Positions 9,420-17,834 are shown, counted from the stretch's first letter. The stretch is 64,000 bases of DNA from Verrucomicrobiota bacterium (GCA_018240025.1 JAFEGM010000032.1:5618-69617), one strand, 5' to 3'. The notes: generated by a model not told the origin, from the sequence alone. Numbers and translations are program-made.

Positions 9420-9691
9420 GCCTCCGCCAGATTTGGCCTCAAGCGGCCCGTCGGAATGACCACCTCGCCATTTTGTTCCGGTTGGTCGAGATGCGAACGC
9501 CTGGAGCCAAATCGGTGGTCCCAGCGCCTCCGAACTCCGTGGGGGTTTGAGTACCCTGCAGCGTGGTGTGAAGCGCGTCGACGGGACCAAAAACCGGACT
9601 GCGGCAGGCTGCAGAAGTGCAGACCCAATTTTCGTGAGGGTTGCAAGGCTAGGGGACCGTTATGCCGAAAGACCCCACAGCCCGCCCTGCT

Positions 9692-9922
9692 ATGAAGAAG
9701 CTCCCGTTCGCTTTCGCTCTCCTGGCGGGCACGTCTCTCAGCCTTCCGGCCGGCACCTTGAGCAAATTTTCCATGGCTTCAGCCGGGTGTGAACCGACGC
9801 GGTGTTTGCACGTCTCGGTCGAGCGACCGCGCCAATCTGCCGATGCTCAGCCGGTGCCGCCGGCCAAATCACCGGACCGGAGCTGGCAAGAAATGTGGGC
9901 TTCGCTCGGCCGTGGAGGTTGA
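9692..9922 (+). CDS. Short exported protein with WQE...G-GG tail (paralogue B)
   Basis: 76 residues: signal peptide MKKLPFAFALLAGTSLSLPAG, then GCEPTRCLHVSVERPRQ, a Pro-rich linker and the tail SWQEMWASLGRGG. It matches paralogue A at 8674-8913 in layout (signal peptide, C-x-x-x-x-C-L-H-type motif, Pro-rich linker, W-Q-E tail), although the two are on opposite strands 780 bp apart. Start chosen at the MKK rather than an upstream in-frame ATG (9662) because the signal peptide begins there. The 270 bp before it show no convincing gene. Confidence 0.6.
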   Translation: MKKLPFAFALLAGTSLSLPAGTLSKFSMASAGCEPTRCLHVSVERPRQSADAQPVPPAKSPDRSWQEMWASLGRGG

Positions 9923-10103
9923 ACCGAGTCTGTCCACCACCAGCCGCCGCTCCCGAAGACATGCACAGCGATTCCAGTGCATGCCCAAGGGGGCGGCGGT
10001 CTCTGCTTTCCGAACTCTTGATCCCCCAATGAGCAAACAAGGAATCACCCGAACAGGCACTGATATTTCCACGACGGCCAGGATAGCCTCGGAGGAAAGC
10101 TGC

Positions 10104-10142
10104 ATGGATCGACGAGCGCTACCAATCCATGAGCGCGCTTAG
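10104..10142 (+). CDS. Possible 12-codon leader peptide overlapping the receiver gene
   Basis: ATG at 10104 follows one of the best Shine-Dalgarno sequences in the window (GGAGGAAAG at 10091-10099, 8 nt spacing). The frame encodes 12 residues (MDRRALPIHERA) and stops at 10140-10142, inside the start of the receiver gene (ATG 10129), in another frame. The overlap would allow the ribosome to reinitiate on the receiver start, which has no Shine-Dalgarno of its own. Function is inferred from position only. Confidence 0.3.
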   Translation: MDRRALPIHERA

Positions 10143-10518
10143 CACCGATCAGTGGATCCTGCTGGTCGAAGACGAGGAAGCCGTTCAGGTCATTCTGAGC
10201 CGCTACCTGCGGAATCTCGGATTCGCTCCATGCGTGGCCGCTAACGGGCAGCGAGCTTTCGATATCCTGGCCAGTCGCTCAGATAGCGGGTTGGTCGCCA
10301 TCTTTGTCGATGGCCAGATGCCTGTCATGGATGGCAGCCAGTTCCTTGAAGAGCTCAGCCGCAGGCGGCCCGCGCTCCTACGAAAAACCATTTGGATTTC
10401 CGGCTGCAATCTGGCGGAACCTACGGGGCGAGCAGCGGCCTCGGTGCCAAAGCCGCTGTGGCCCAAAACGATCAGCGAGGCGCTCGCGAAAATTGGGGCC
10501 CTGATCCCAGCTGCTTGA
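10129..10518 (+). CDS. Stand-alone response-regulator receiver (CheY-like)
   Basis: 129 residues, a single REC domain with no output domain. The conserved residues are present: the acidic cluster in LLVEDEEAV (about 12-17), the phospho-acceptor Asp in AIFVDGQMPVMDG, the Ser in IWISG at the switch position, and the Lys in SVPKPLW. It therefore should accept a phosphate and act by protein-protein contact. No kinase is adjacent; the hybrid kinase at 34613 is too far to link by position. It ends about 600 bp before tnsA and may lie just outside the transposon or belong to an outer, left-extending element. Confidence 0.85.
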   Translation: MSALSTDQWILLVEDEEAVQVILSRYLRNLGFAPCVAANGQRAFDILASRSDSGLVAIFVDGQMPVMDGSQFLEELSRRRPALLRKTIWISGCNLAEPTGRAAASVPKPLWPKTISEALAKIGALIPAA

Positions 10519-10903
10519 GGCTTCAAGCGCTGCCGGCGGTTTCGGAGTCGGTCCCCATTTTCAGCAACCGCTGCAATGTGGGCGTAGACGCGAAATCACC
10601 TTGCAAACATAGGCAAGATGTGATATATTTGCTAATTGGTTGTTTCGTAAATGACCATTTAGAAATATATGAATAAACAATACTACCCAAACTTAAACAA
10701 AAAGTCCGCCAAAAGACCAAAAACCAGCCTGAGTGACCCGCACTGCCTGCCGGTTGGCCTGCAAGATGCGCTTCCCGTGCGCAAGCAAACGGGAGAAACC
10801 CAAGAACAACTCGATCAGGCCGATATGATCTCGGAGGTGGCCGACAAAGCCTGGTTGACGTCTCAAGGCTGCTTCTAGAAGCAAATGGGCGCTGAGCGCC
10901 TCG

Positions 10904-10932
10904 CGACAGCGGACACACGATGTCCGCTGTCG
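10904..10932. repeat. Perfect 12-bp inverted repeat with 5-nt loop
   Basis: CGACAGCGGACA (10904-10915) and its exact complement (10921-10932) flank CACGA. There is no T-run, so it does not look like an intrinsic terminator. It lies 180 bp before tnsA, so an operator or an end-associated structure is possible. Confidence 0.7.
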
Positions 10933-11047
10933 TGAGAAGCTTCCGAGCCCCTGTTCGGTGGATCGAAGAAAATTGAATTCATTTTTGAGGGCAACTACAG
11001 CCCCTCGAAGTCGACCGGTTCGTCGCACCGCGTTACCCGCAGGTAGC

Positions 11048-11070
11048 GCGATTTTGAAAAGTGATACAGC
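11048..11070. promoter_or_regulatory. Possible left-end TnsB-type site
   Basis: GCGATTTTGAAAAGTGATACAGC resembles, in inverted orientation, the right-end repeat that reads GCGAAAGTTTCCAGATACTGC on the minus strand. The shared core is GCGA, a T-rich spacer and GATAC-GC. Only one site is seen, so this is weak. Confidence 0.25.
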
Positions 11071-11113
11071 TGAGCGAATTGGCCTATGCTTTGTCGCAAA
11101 GCTCTCACGCCCA

Positions 11114-11842
11114 ATGCCCGCGCGCCGCATCCGCCCCAGCCACACGAGTTTCACCGGCCAATACGCGATGAAGCGCGTCGGCGCTTCCGTGGAGTTCGAG
11201 TCCTTGATCGAGCGCAATTTCATCACGCTCATGGATTTCGATCGCGACGTGGTCGCGGTCGATGCCCAGCCGCTGACCATCGACTGGAAGGACGCGAGCG
11301 GGAAGGCGCATCGCTACGTGCCGGACTTCTTGGTCAATTTCTGCCACCCCTCCGAGCTCTACATCCCCTGGACCCCGACCAAGCTGAGGCCCTGGCTCGT
11401 GGAGGTGAAATCCAAGGAGATGCTGCAGAAGCGCTGGAGCGAATATCAGCCGAGGTTTCGGGCTGCAGCCAAGTTTGCCGCCGAGCGGAACATCCGTTTC
11501 CGCATCTTCCATGAAGGCCGCATTCCAAACATCCTTTTGCAAAACGCTCAGTGGCTGCTGCGATTCATGCACCTGCCGGTGGACTTGGCTCGGAAGACGG
11601 CGCTCATGGAGACGCTCGCTGGCGCCGATGAACTCACGGGCAATCAGCTCATCGCCGCGATCTGCAAGGATCCAATCAATCAGCGCATGCTCTTGCCGGA
11701 ACTCTGGCGCCTGATCGCCTGGCGCGTGATTTCCGTCGATTTGGCGAGTCCGGTCACCATGAATTCACCGCTTTGGATCGAACAGTGGAGCGCTGGCATC
11801 CCTTACGCCGAGGAGCAACCCGACGATGATGAACTCAACTGA
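11114..11842 (+). CDS. tnsA: TnsA-like transposon endonuclease
   Basis: 242 residues (Tn7 TnsA is 273). It makes the 5'-strand cuts at transposon ends and works with TnsB for cut-and-paste movement. The restriction-endonuclease fold residues are visible: FESLIER (E29), RYVPDFLV (D71) and LVEVKSK (E97, K99), followed by the C-terminal helical domain. The open frame extends 52 codons upstream of this ATG, but that part is low-complexity. The degenerate copy at 28658 begins matching at codon 8, consistent with a start here. Its TGA overlaps the tnsB start by 17 bp. Confidence 0.9.
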   Translation: MPARRIRPSHTSFTGQYAMKRVGASVEFESLIERNFITLMDFDRDVVAVDAQPLTIDWKDASGKAHRYVPDFLVNFCHPSELYIPWTPTKLRPWLVEVKSKEMLQKRWSEYQPRFRAAAKFAAERNIRFRIFHEGRIPNILLQNAQWLLRFMHLPVDLARKTALMETLAGADELTGNQLIAAICKDPINQRMLLPELWRLIAWRVISVDLASPVTMNSPLWIEQWSAGIPYAEEQPDDDELN

Positions 11843-13712
11843 GATTGACCTCTACCCGGGGGCCGTCGTGACGCACAAGGGGCGACGCTGCCGAATCAAG
11901 CTGGAGCTCGACCTACGCCAAGTGCTGTTGGAGCCGCTGGATGATCCTGGCGAGCCGTTCAGAGCTGACATTTGCGATCTGCGCCCCGGCGTGGAGACGC
12001 GCGCGGACGAGCAGAAGAGGGCAGAGGATGTTGCTTCATTCGCTGGCGAACCCCTCGCCATCGCCCAGGCGCGAATGGCGATCATTCTGCCGTTGTTAAA
12101 GGGCGGCCCCCGTTCGTTGGCCGAGATCGCCAAGGAACATAATGTTGATTGTTCCACCATCTATCGATGGCTTGCCACTTATCGAAAGAAGAGGCGGCTC
12201 TCCGCATTGATACCGCGCTACGCAGAGCGCGGACACCCAGGTGATCGTCGGCTCAACGCCGACACTGAGGCTGAGATCGAAACGACAATTAAGGATGTAT
12301 ATATGACGGCGGAAAGGCCGTCGATTTCAAAAACGGCGAAAACAGCGGCGGACGCCTGCAAGGCGAAGGGTTACCCGATACCCAGCCTGACGGCGGTGCG
12401 CGCCCGTATTCTAGCGAAGGACCCGAGACGATTGGCTGAGGCGCGCGACGGCGCCAATGCGGCCATGAAACTGGATTCTTCCGGCAAGTCGCTTCCCGGC
12501 GCTGAGCACCCTTGGGCGATCGTCATGATGGATCACACGCCGCTGGACCTCGCCATCGTCTCCCGGGACACGCGTCTGCCGATTGGCCGGGTCTACGTGA
12601 CGATTGCGGCTTGCGCCTACACCCGCATCTGCCTGGGCATCTACCTCTCACTCGATCCACCGAGCGCTAATTCGGTCGGCATGTGCCTGGCTCGCGCCAT
12701 GCTGCCCAAAGAGCAGTGGCTCGCCCACCTTGGCATTCCGGGTGATCTGCCGGTTTGGGGAAAGCCGGAAGTACTTTTGGTCGACAACGCAAAGGAGTTT
12801 CGAAGCAAAATGCTGCGGCGGGCCTGCGAGGAGTTTGGGATCACCCTGCAACATCGTCGCGTCCGGAAGCCCAAGGATGGCCAGCGTGTCGAGCGGATGT
12901 TCCTGACCATTGCGCACGAAGTCCATACCCTGCCGGGCACCACGTTCAGCAATTCTGAGGATCGCGGCGAATACGACTCCGAGAAGAACGCGGTCATGAC
13001 GCTCGACGAGCTCGAGCGCTACCTGGTCGATTGGATCGTGAACATCTATCACCAGACGCCGCATGCCGGCCTCAATGGCCGTCGCCCGATCGACGTTTGG
13101 AACGACGAGTCGCTGCGCTTCTCACGCGAGACCGGACTCGGGCTGCCTCCCCGCCCGGTCGACGAGCACGCCATTCGTCTCAGCCTACTGCCCATGGAGT
13201 TGCGGACCGTGCAGTGGTACGGCGTGTCCTGGGATGGCATCCAATATTGGAGCGAAGATATTCGGCGCTGGATCGACGCGCGCGAGCCAGACAGCCGGAA
13301 GCGTCGGCGGAAGTTCATCGTCCGGCGTGACCCGGACCGGATCGATCGGATCTACTTCTATGATCCCAAACTCAAGAAGCATGTCGAAGCCCCCTACAGG
13401 GACGCGACCAGGCCGCCGATCAGTCTTTGGGAGCTAAGGGTGGTGCAGCGGCACCTGCACGCGCAGAACAAGAAGAGGGTCGATGAAGCTGCGCTTTTTG
13501 CTGCACGCGAGCGGTTGCGAGCCAGTGTTGTCCAAGCGACCGAGGAGACCAAGCGCACGCGTCGGGAACGGGAGCAGGAAGAACGGCGTCGTGAGCAAGC
13601 CGAGCGGCGAGCGAAAGGCAAGCCCACCCCGCCGCCAAAAGCCCGGCAACTCGACAACCAAAAACCCGAGGGACAAGTGGACTATGAACCGTTTGATGAC
13701 GTAGAAAACTGA
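11826..13712 (+). CDS. tnsB: TnsB-like DDE transposase
   Basis: 628 residues. It binds transposon ends and joins 3' ends to target DNA (Mu/TnsB/retroviral integrase family). A helix-turn-helix near 98-120 (LAEIAKEHNVDCSTIYRW) and a second DNA-binding segment precede the catalytic core. DDE residues are D236 (MMDHTP), D320 (LLVDNAKEF) and E356 (GQRVERMF). The Mu-type beta barrel follows, then a charged coiled-coil-like stretch and an acidic tail ending DYEPFDDVEN. The tail is what TnsB homologues use to contact TnsC; the same role is inferred here. It starts at tandem ATG codons (11826, 11829) inside the end of tnsA and stops just before tnsC. Confidence 0.95.
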   Translation: MMNSTEIDLYPGAVVTHKGRRCRIKLELDLRQVLLEPLDDPGEPFRADICDLRPGVETRADEQKRAEDVASFAGEPLAIAQARMAIILPLLKGGPRSLAEIAKEHNVDCSTIYRWLATYRKKRRLSALIPRYAERGHPGDRRLNADTEAEIETTIKDVYMTAERPSISKTAKTAADACKAKGYPIPSLTAVRARILAKDPRRLAEARDGANAAMKLDSSGKSLPGAEHPWAIVMMDHTPLDLAIVSRDTRLPIGRVYVTIAACAYTRICLGIYLSLDPPSANSVGMCLARAMLPKEQWLAHLGIPGDLPVWGKPEVLLVDNAKEFRSKMLRRACEEFGITLQHRRVRKPKDGQRVERMFLTIAHEVHTLPGTTFSNSEDRGEYDSEKNAVMTLDELERYLVDWIVNIYHQTPHAGLNGRRPIDVWNDESLRFSRETGLGLPPRPVDEHAIRLSLLPMELRTVQWYGVSWDGIQYWSEDIRRWIDAREPDSRKRRRKFIVRRDPDRIDRIYFYDPKLKKHVEAPYRDATRPPISLWELRVVQRHLHAQNKKRVDEAALFAARERLRASVVQATEETKRTRREREQEERRREQAERRAKGKPTPPPKARQLDNQKPEGQVDYEPFDDVEN

Positions 13713-13713
13713 T

Positions 13714-14577
13714 ATGGATCACTTAAACGAACAAGCGATTCGAGACCTCGATCTCCCGATGGCTGACCGAGTCAACAAGATCAATTCGCAAATCTGGATC
13801 GGCTATCCGCGCGCGCAGCAGATCAACGCCCGGCTCGAGGATCTTTTGGTTCATCCGCAGGTAGCACGCATGCCCTGCATGCTGCTCTACGGCGACTCCA
13901 ATGTCGGCAAGACCCGTCTCATCCGCCACTTCGCGGTGAAGAAGGTTCGATCCACCGATGAGGACGAGACCCCGACCTTGCCTGTCTTCATGACGCTCGC
14001 GCCTTCCAAGCCTGACGAGCACGAGCTTTACTGCGAATGTTTGCGTCAGCTCAACAGTCCGCACCGGCCCAGTGCCAGCGCCGGCGCTTTGCGCGACCAG
14101 CTCTGCTCTTTGCTCAAGGATTTGCAGACCCGGATGTTCGTCATCGACGAGATCCACAACATGGTCGCGGGCGCTCCCGTCAAGCAGCGCATCTTCCTGG
14201 CCGCACTAAAATCGATGAGCAACAAGCTGCAGATCCCGATTGTGGCCGTCGGTACGACTGACGCTTTCAACGCATTCTCGATCGACTCGCAGATTTCGAG
14301 CCGCTTCGAGCCCGTGGCTTTGCCACGCTGGACCGATGGCGTCGATTTCCGACGCCTGCTGGCCACGTTCGTCAAAGCCACCCCGCTGCGCGAGCGCTCC
14401 CTGCTGTCCTCCGATGACGTGGCGGCGAAGCTCCTTAAGATGAGCGAGGGTCTGCTCGGAGAATTGGCTGAAGTCATTCGGCGATCGGCGATCGCCGAGA
14501 TCAAGGCGGGCCGTGAGTGTATCACGATGGAGACCCTCACGGGACTCGACTGGACTCCACCCAGCGAGCGCAGATAG
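13714..14577 (+). CDS. tnsC: TnsC/TniB-like AAA+ ATPase
   Basis: 287 residues. This is the ATP-dependent regulator that links target selection to the transposase. Walker A is GDSNVGKT (60-67), Walker B MFVIDE (141-146) and sensor-1 VAVGTTDAF, all in the expected order for TniB/TnsC ATPases. It is close in size to TniB and shorter than Tn7 TnsC (555), so it is the compact type. The ATG follows the tnsB stop after one base and precedes tniQ by 20 bp, making a tight operon. Confidence 0.93.
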   Translation: MDHLNEQAIRDLDLPMADRVNKINSQIWIGYPRAQQINARLEDLLVHPQVARMPCMLLYGDSNVGKTRLIRHFAVKKVRSTDEDETPTLPVFMTLAPSKPDEHELYCECLRQLNSPHRPSASAGALRDQLCSLLKDLQTRMFVIDEIHNMVAGAPVKQRIFLAALKSMSNKLQIPIVAVGTTDAFNAFSIDSQISSRFEPVALPRWTDGVDFRRLLATFVKATPLRERSLLSSDDVAAKLLKMSEGLLGELAEVIRRSAIAEIKAGRECITMETLTGLDWTPPSERR

Positions 14578-14597
14578 ACTGACGCGCATCGTTCTCG

Positions 14598-16103
14598 ATG
14601 CGACGCCGCCTGCCGATCCCCCTCAAGCCATACCCCGAGGAACTGATCTCCTCATGGATACTTCGGCTGGCGGACGCCCATCATGTCGGTCCTCGGACGT
14701 TCGGGCGGCACGTGCTCGGGCGGACCTTCGAGTTCAATCGCGACTGGGACAGCGAGCCTGGAGCAGAAATGATTCGCGCCTTGGCTCAGGCGACCGGGCA
14801 CGAAGAAGGCGTGCTACGGCAGGGGCACTCGCTGTTGGCTTGGGAAGGCCTGCTCTTCGACAGCGCCTCGGCGACTCATTCAACGCGTTGGGTCCTGCCG
14901 CGGGGAATTATCGGCGCACGTCGGCCGCATCAGCAATTCTGCCCGCTCTGCCTAATGGACGCGCCGTTTTACCGCCGGCATTGGCGGCTTTCGCTCTTTG
15001 CCGTCTGCCCGACTCACCGCGTGCAGCTCTGCGTCTCGTGTCCGCAGTGTTCTTCGGCCCTCGAATTCCTTCGGTGCGCCGCCGCCCTGGGACCACGCTC
15101 GCTGCATAGGTGCTACAGCTGCGGCTTTGATCTGCGGTGCACCGAACCGCTGGAAGCGCCCGAGCGCGACGTCCGCATCGCTCGTGAGCTCGGAGGAATT
15201 CTCTGCGGTGAGATCACTGCTCGACCCCTCGAGTTGGGAGCCAGGGAGTTCTTCTTCACGCTGTCGCAACTCAGTGCGCGGCTGCTCAGCCGCGGCAGAA
15301 AGATGCAGCTGTGGCGGCGTCTCGTTTCGCAGCTGGCTGGCTGCATCGTGCCGCAGGCCTGCTCGTTTCGAGCGCCAGTGAACATGGACGCGATGTATCC
15401 CCCGATCGGAAGAATGGCGATCTTGCGCGGCGCGATGTGGCTCCTGGGTGACTGGCCCAATCGATTTTACCTCATGCTCAAGGGCGGAGGTATCGACTTC
15501 AGTGACGTCTTTCCTCAGCCCTTTCTCTACGCGCCGGCGGTGGTTGCAGCCTCGCGGTGGCCGGCTGGGCCGCCGGCGCAGCGCGAGACATCGGCCGGTC
15601 GAAAATGGATTGCGCGACTCAACGAATTCCTCCTCTCCCGACGTGTAGACTGGTCCCCATCAAAGATGCCAAGGCTGCTACGACGGCTGCGGGCAGCCGG
15701 CTTCTTCGCACCGCGAACAGCCCCCAGCCAAATCGAGCGCTCGATCCGGCGACGCATCGAGGCGTTGAGGCACGCTGGTCGCGACTACCGCAACGCGAAC
15801 GTCCGCAAGGCCGAGCGAAGCGGCGAGGAATGGAGCCGGCTGCTGCTGCGTGCGAGACCATATCGGAAGATTCACTGCACGTCGGCCGAGATTCTGCGAC
15901 GAGGTATTCGCCTGCTCTGTGCTGATCGCTTTTTGAGCGCGCAGGACCTGGGCGCCTTGCTTCATCGCAGCCCCGAGGCGCTTCGCGCCGCGCACCTCAG
16001 TCCTATGCTGGCGTTAGGCCAACTGGAGGTGCTTCACGCGAAGCGAAATCGCGAAGGCTACCAAGCGCACCCCCAGCAAGCCTATCGGAGCGCGCCGACT
16101 TGA
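14598..16103 (+). CDS. tniQ: TniQ/TnsD-like target-site selector
   Basis: 501 residues, the size of TnsD/TniQ proteins that recognise a fixed attachment site. The N-terminal TniQ motif is PEELISSWILRLAD. Two zinc-binding clusters follow: CPLC (115-118) with CPTH (137-140), and CPQC (148-151) with CYSC (172-175). The C-terminal half is Arg-rich and helical, fitting DNA binding, with helix-turn-helix-like pieces near 455-475. Because the element family sits in comM (see 29058-29284), the simplest inference is that this protein targets comM, but the direct neighbour of this copy's right end is a tnsA fragment, not comM. Confidence 0.9.
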   Translation: MRRRLPIPLKPYPEELISSWILRLADAHHVGPRTFGRHVLGRTFEFNRDWDSEPGAEMIRALAQATGHEEGVLRQGHSLLAWEGLLFDSASATHSTRWVLPRGIIGARRPHQQFCPLCLMDAPFYRRHWRLSLFAVCPTHRVQLCVSCPQCSSALEFLRCAAALGPRSLHRCYSCGFDLRCTEPLEAPERDVRIARELGGILCGEITARPLELGAREFFFTLSQLSARLLSRGRKMQLWRRLVSQLAGCIVPQACSFRAPVNMDAMYPPIGRMAILRGAMWLLGDWPNRFYLMLKGGGIDFSDVFPQPFLYAPAVVAASRWPAGPPAQRETSAGRKWIARLNEFLLSRRVDWSPSKMPRLLRRLRAAGFFAPRTAPSQIERSIRRRIEALRHAGRDYRNANVRKAERSGEEWSRLLLRARPYRKIHCTSAEILRRGIRLLCADRFLSAQDLGALLHRSPEALRAAHLSPMLALGQLEVLHAKRNREGYQAHPQQAYRSAPT

Positions 16104-16140
16104 AACGGTCGAGGCACCCAGCGCTGCACGTCTCCAGGGC

Positions 16141-17001
16141 ATGGTGCAGCTTCCGTACCGGCATTTCCTGAGCGAGATACTCAAAGTGCGCACGTTGATT
16201 ATCGGCGACCTGCACCACCAGACGTGGATCGCGGATGCGATACTTGCTCATGAGCCGCACGAGGCGGTGATCTTTCTGGGGGACTATTTCGACGCTCATT
16301 CCGACACCCCCGCCATGGCGCGAGAAACGGCGCTTTGGGTTCGAGCCCAGCTCGAGCGACCGCATTCCACGCTGCTACTTGGCAATCACGATTTGGCCTA
16401 CGCGTTTGATGCGCAGGAGTTCCCTTTCGTCATGTGTTCGGGTTACCAGGCCGAAAAGGCGGCTGCCATCGCGCAGGTGTTGGGTGCCGGAGACTGGGCA
16501 CGAATGCATCCCTTCGCCACCGTTGGCCCCTGGCTGGTCTCCCATGCGGGATTCCATCGCGACCTGCTCTGCAACGACTTAGTCCGCAACCAGCTGACGC
16601 TGCTTGAACGCTGCCAGGCGGCCATCGAAGCGCTTCGGAATCGTTGCCCCGACCCGATCTTTGCCCCGGGCCGCGCGCGAGGGGGCAGGGCGCTGGTTGG
16701 TGGAATCACCTGGTGCGATTGGAAGTGGTTTGAGGGAATCGAAGGCGTTCACCAGATTGTTGGTCACACTCCGAGCAAGGCAGATGCCCTGCGCCATTGG
16801 TCGCCCTCGTGGAGCACCAATTTTTGCATCGATCACTGCAACGGGCACACCTATGCGGTCGTCACCGATGAGCTCACGGCGTTTCGTTGCTTCAAATCGG
16901 CGAGCGAGGAGTCGCTCGAACTCGAAACGGTTCAGCACGGACCGCTCTGGCGTTCACGGGAGCGATTTGGTGCACCTCGTGAGGGACGCTGCCCGGCTTG
17001 A
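16141..17001 (+). CDS. Calcineurin-like metallophosphoesterase (cargo)
   Basis: 286 residues. All metal-ligand blocks are present in order: GDLHH (22-26), GDYFD (47-51), GNHD (81-84), SHAGFH (H135) and VGHT (H209). It should be an active di-metal phosphoesterase; the substrate is unknown. Proteins of this kind can be bis(5'-nucleosyl)-tetraphosphatase- or PP-like. It starts 37 bp after tniQ on the same strand, so it may be co-transcribed with the transposition genes. An internal start at VRTLIIGDLHH would also be possible. Confidence 0.85.
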   Translation: MVQLPYRHFLSEILKVRTLIIGDLHHQTWIADAILAHEPHEAVIFLGDYFDAHSDTPAMARETALWVRAQLERPHSTLLLGNHDLAYAFDAQEFPFVMCSGYQAEKAAAIAQVLGAGDWARMHPFATVGPWLVSHAGFHRDLLCNDLVRNQLTLLERCQAAIEALRNRCPDPIFAPGRARGGRALVGGITWCDWKWFEGIEGVHQIVGHTPSKADALRHWSPSWSTNFCIDHCNGHTYAVVTDELTAFRCFKSASEESLELETVQHGPLWRSRERFGAPREGRCPA

Positions 17002-17023
17002 TGCGGGAGCCTCGCAGGAGTCC

Positions 17024-17419
17024 CTAGAATTCTTCAACGGTGTCTCGATGGACCTCATTCGTGAACGCGAGGACCAAGACTTCCTCCTCGAGCACGACGT
17101 GGAAGGGAATCCTCACATTGTGGTCGTAGTGATTATCCAGGTCTCTGCAGCCGTAGTGAGCTGACTCTTCGAAGTCCAGCCAGACCGCGCCAGCCAAACC
17201 CGGACCGAGCTCGACGCCGTCGTGAGCTACCTTGATGTCGCAGCTGTCGATGGTGCCGCGCTCATCCTGCCGGTAGCCCGAAAGCATCGGCTCAAAATTT
17301 TTACACTCATCGGCGATCGCGAGACCAACCTCGTCGAGCAGCACTTGGTCGGCCTCGCCGCCACCGAGCGCGCGCAGTTTGGCGATCAACTCAGCTGAAA
17401 GGGGGATTCGTTCGTCCAC
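17024..17419 (-). CDS. Hypothetical acidic protein, 131 aa (cargo)
   Basis: GTG start, sequence beginning MDERIPLSAELIAKLRALGGG. Strongly acidic, no signal peptide or membrane helix. A central stretch (GLAGAVWLDFEESAHYGCRD) and a hydrophobic beta pair near the end (HVVLEEEVLVLAFTNE) suggest a small globular fold. No family recognised. It starts 8 bp after the stop of the gene at 17427, so the two probably form an operon facing the metallophosphoesterase. Confidence 0.6.
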   Translation of the reverse strand: MDERIPLSAELIAKLRALGGGEADQVLLDEVGLAIADECKNFEPMLSGYRQDERGTIDSCDIKVAHDGVELGPGLAGAVWLDFEESAHYGCRDLDNHYDHNVRIPFHVVLEEEVLVLAFTNEVHRDTVEEF

Positions 17420-17426
17420 AGTCCGA

Positions 17427-17834
17427 TCAAGGTTCGATGAGGCTCAAGTCGGTCGGCGGAATGAGCCGTGCGACATACGTTGTCTCGGCAATCGAACTGG
17501 CAGCCAGGGTGAGTGGAATCAGGCCCTTCGCCGAGAAGATCACGAGCGATCGTCGCACACCAAAACGGCGAGGAACAAAGGATACAATCTTCCGGTTCGC
17601 GGAGCGTAGAACTTCAAAATCTGCTTCAAAGGTGGAATCGAAAGCGAGGTCGGCGATTTCGTCAGGAACGATCACCGTGGTTGTGAAGTCCGGATGCGTC
17701 GTGACGAGGTAGTGGCCGTCCGCGAAGGGGACGCTGCGGAAAGGAAAGCTCGGCCTCGGTCGTGGCGCATCGGCGGCGGCATGCGAGAGAAAGGCAAATG
17801 CTGCTGCTGCTCCAAAGATGAGGATCTTCCACAT
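17427..17834 (-). CDS. Exported beta-rich protein, 135 aa (cargo)
   Basis: Signal peptide MWKILIFGAAAAFAFLSHAAA, then a beta-rich mature domain with HYLVTTHPDFTTTVIVPDEI and RRSLVIFSAKGLIPLTLAASS. The pattern of a Thr-rich strand followed by a Val-rich one recalls beta-sandwich N-domains such as those of TrbG/VirB9-type proteins, but the similarity is only visual. It shares an operon with the gene at 17024 and is divergent from the methyltransferase with a 138-bp gap. An exported protein is unusual among defence-type cargo. Confidence 0.6.
   Translation of the reverse strand: MWKILIFGAAAAFAFLSHAAADAPRPRPSFPFRSVPFADGHYLVTTHPDFTTTVIVPDEIADLAFDSTFEADFEVLRSANRKIVSFVPRRFGVRRSLVIFSAKGLIPLTLAASSIAETTYVARLIPPTDLSLIEP

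Larger units (their letters stand above)
10519..11113. other. 595-bp gene-poor stretch upstream of tnsA, probable left transposon end
   Basis: No convincing gene. An AT-rich core (about 10615-10720) contrasts with the GC-rich surroundings. A 70-codon plus-strand frame (10669-10878) and a longer minus-strand frame have no recognisable motifs and I do not support them. The stretch contains a perfect 12-bp inverted repeat (10904-10932) and one weak match, in inverted orientation, to the repeats at the transposon's right end (11048-11070). The left terminus of the element should lie here, but I could not find a clear terminal TGCGACA match. Confidence 0.5.

Noticed and set aside
9420-9691. Several short overlapping frames between the 9045 gene and paralogue B
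   Set aside because: No ribosome site, no motifs, and conflicting frames; treated as intergenic.
10669-10878. 70-codon plus-strand frame in the AT-rich stretch before tnsA
   Set aside because: Too short and without motif, signal peptide or ribosome site; could not be supported as a gene.
10693-11280. Minus-strand open frame crossing the tnsA start
   Set aside because: Overlaps tnsA on the opposite strand and has no recognisable motif; probably non-coding.
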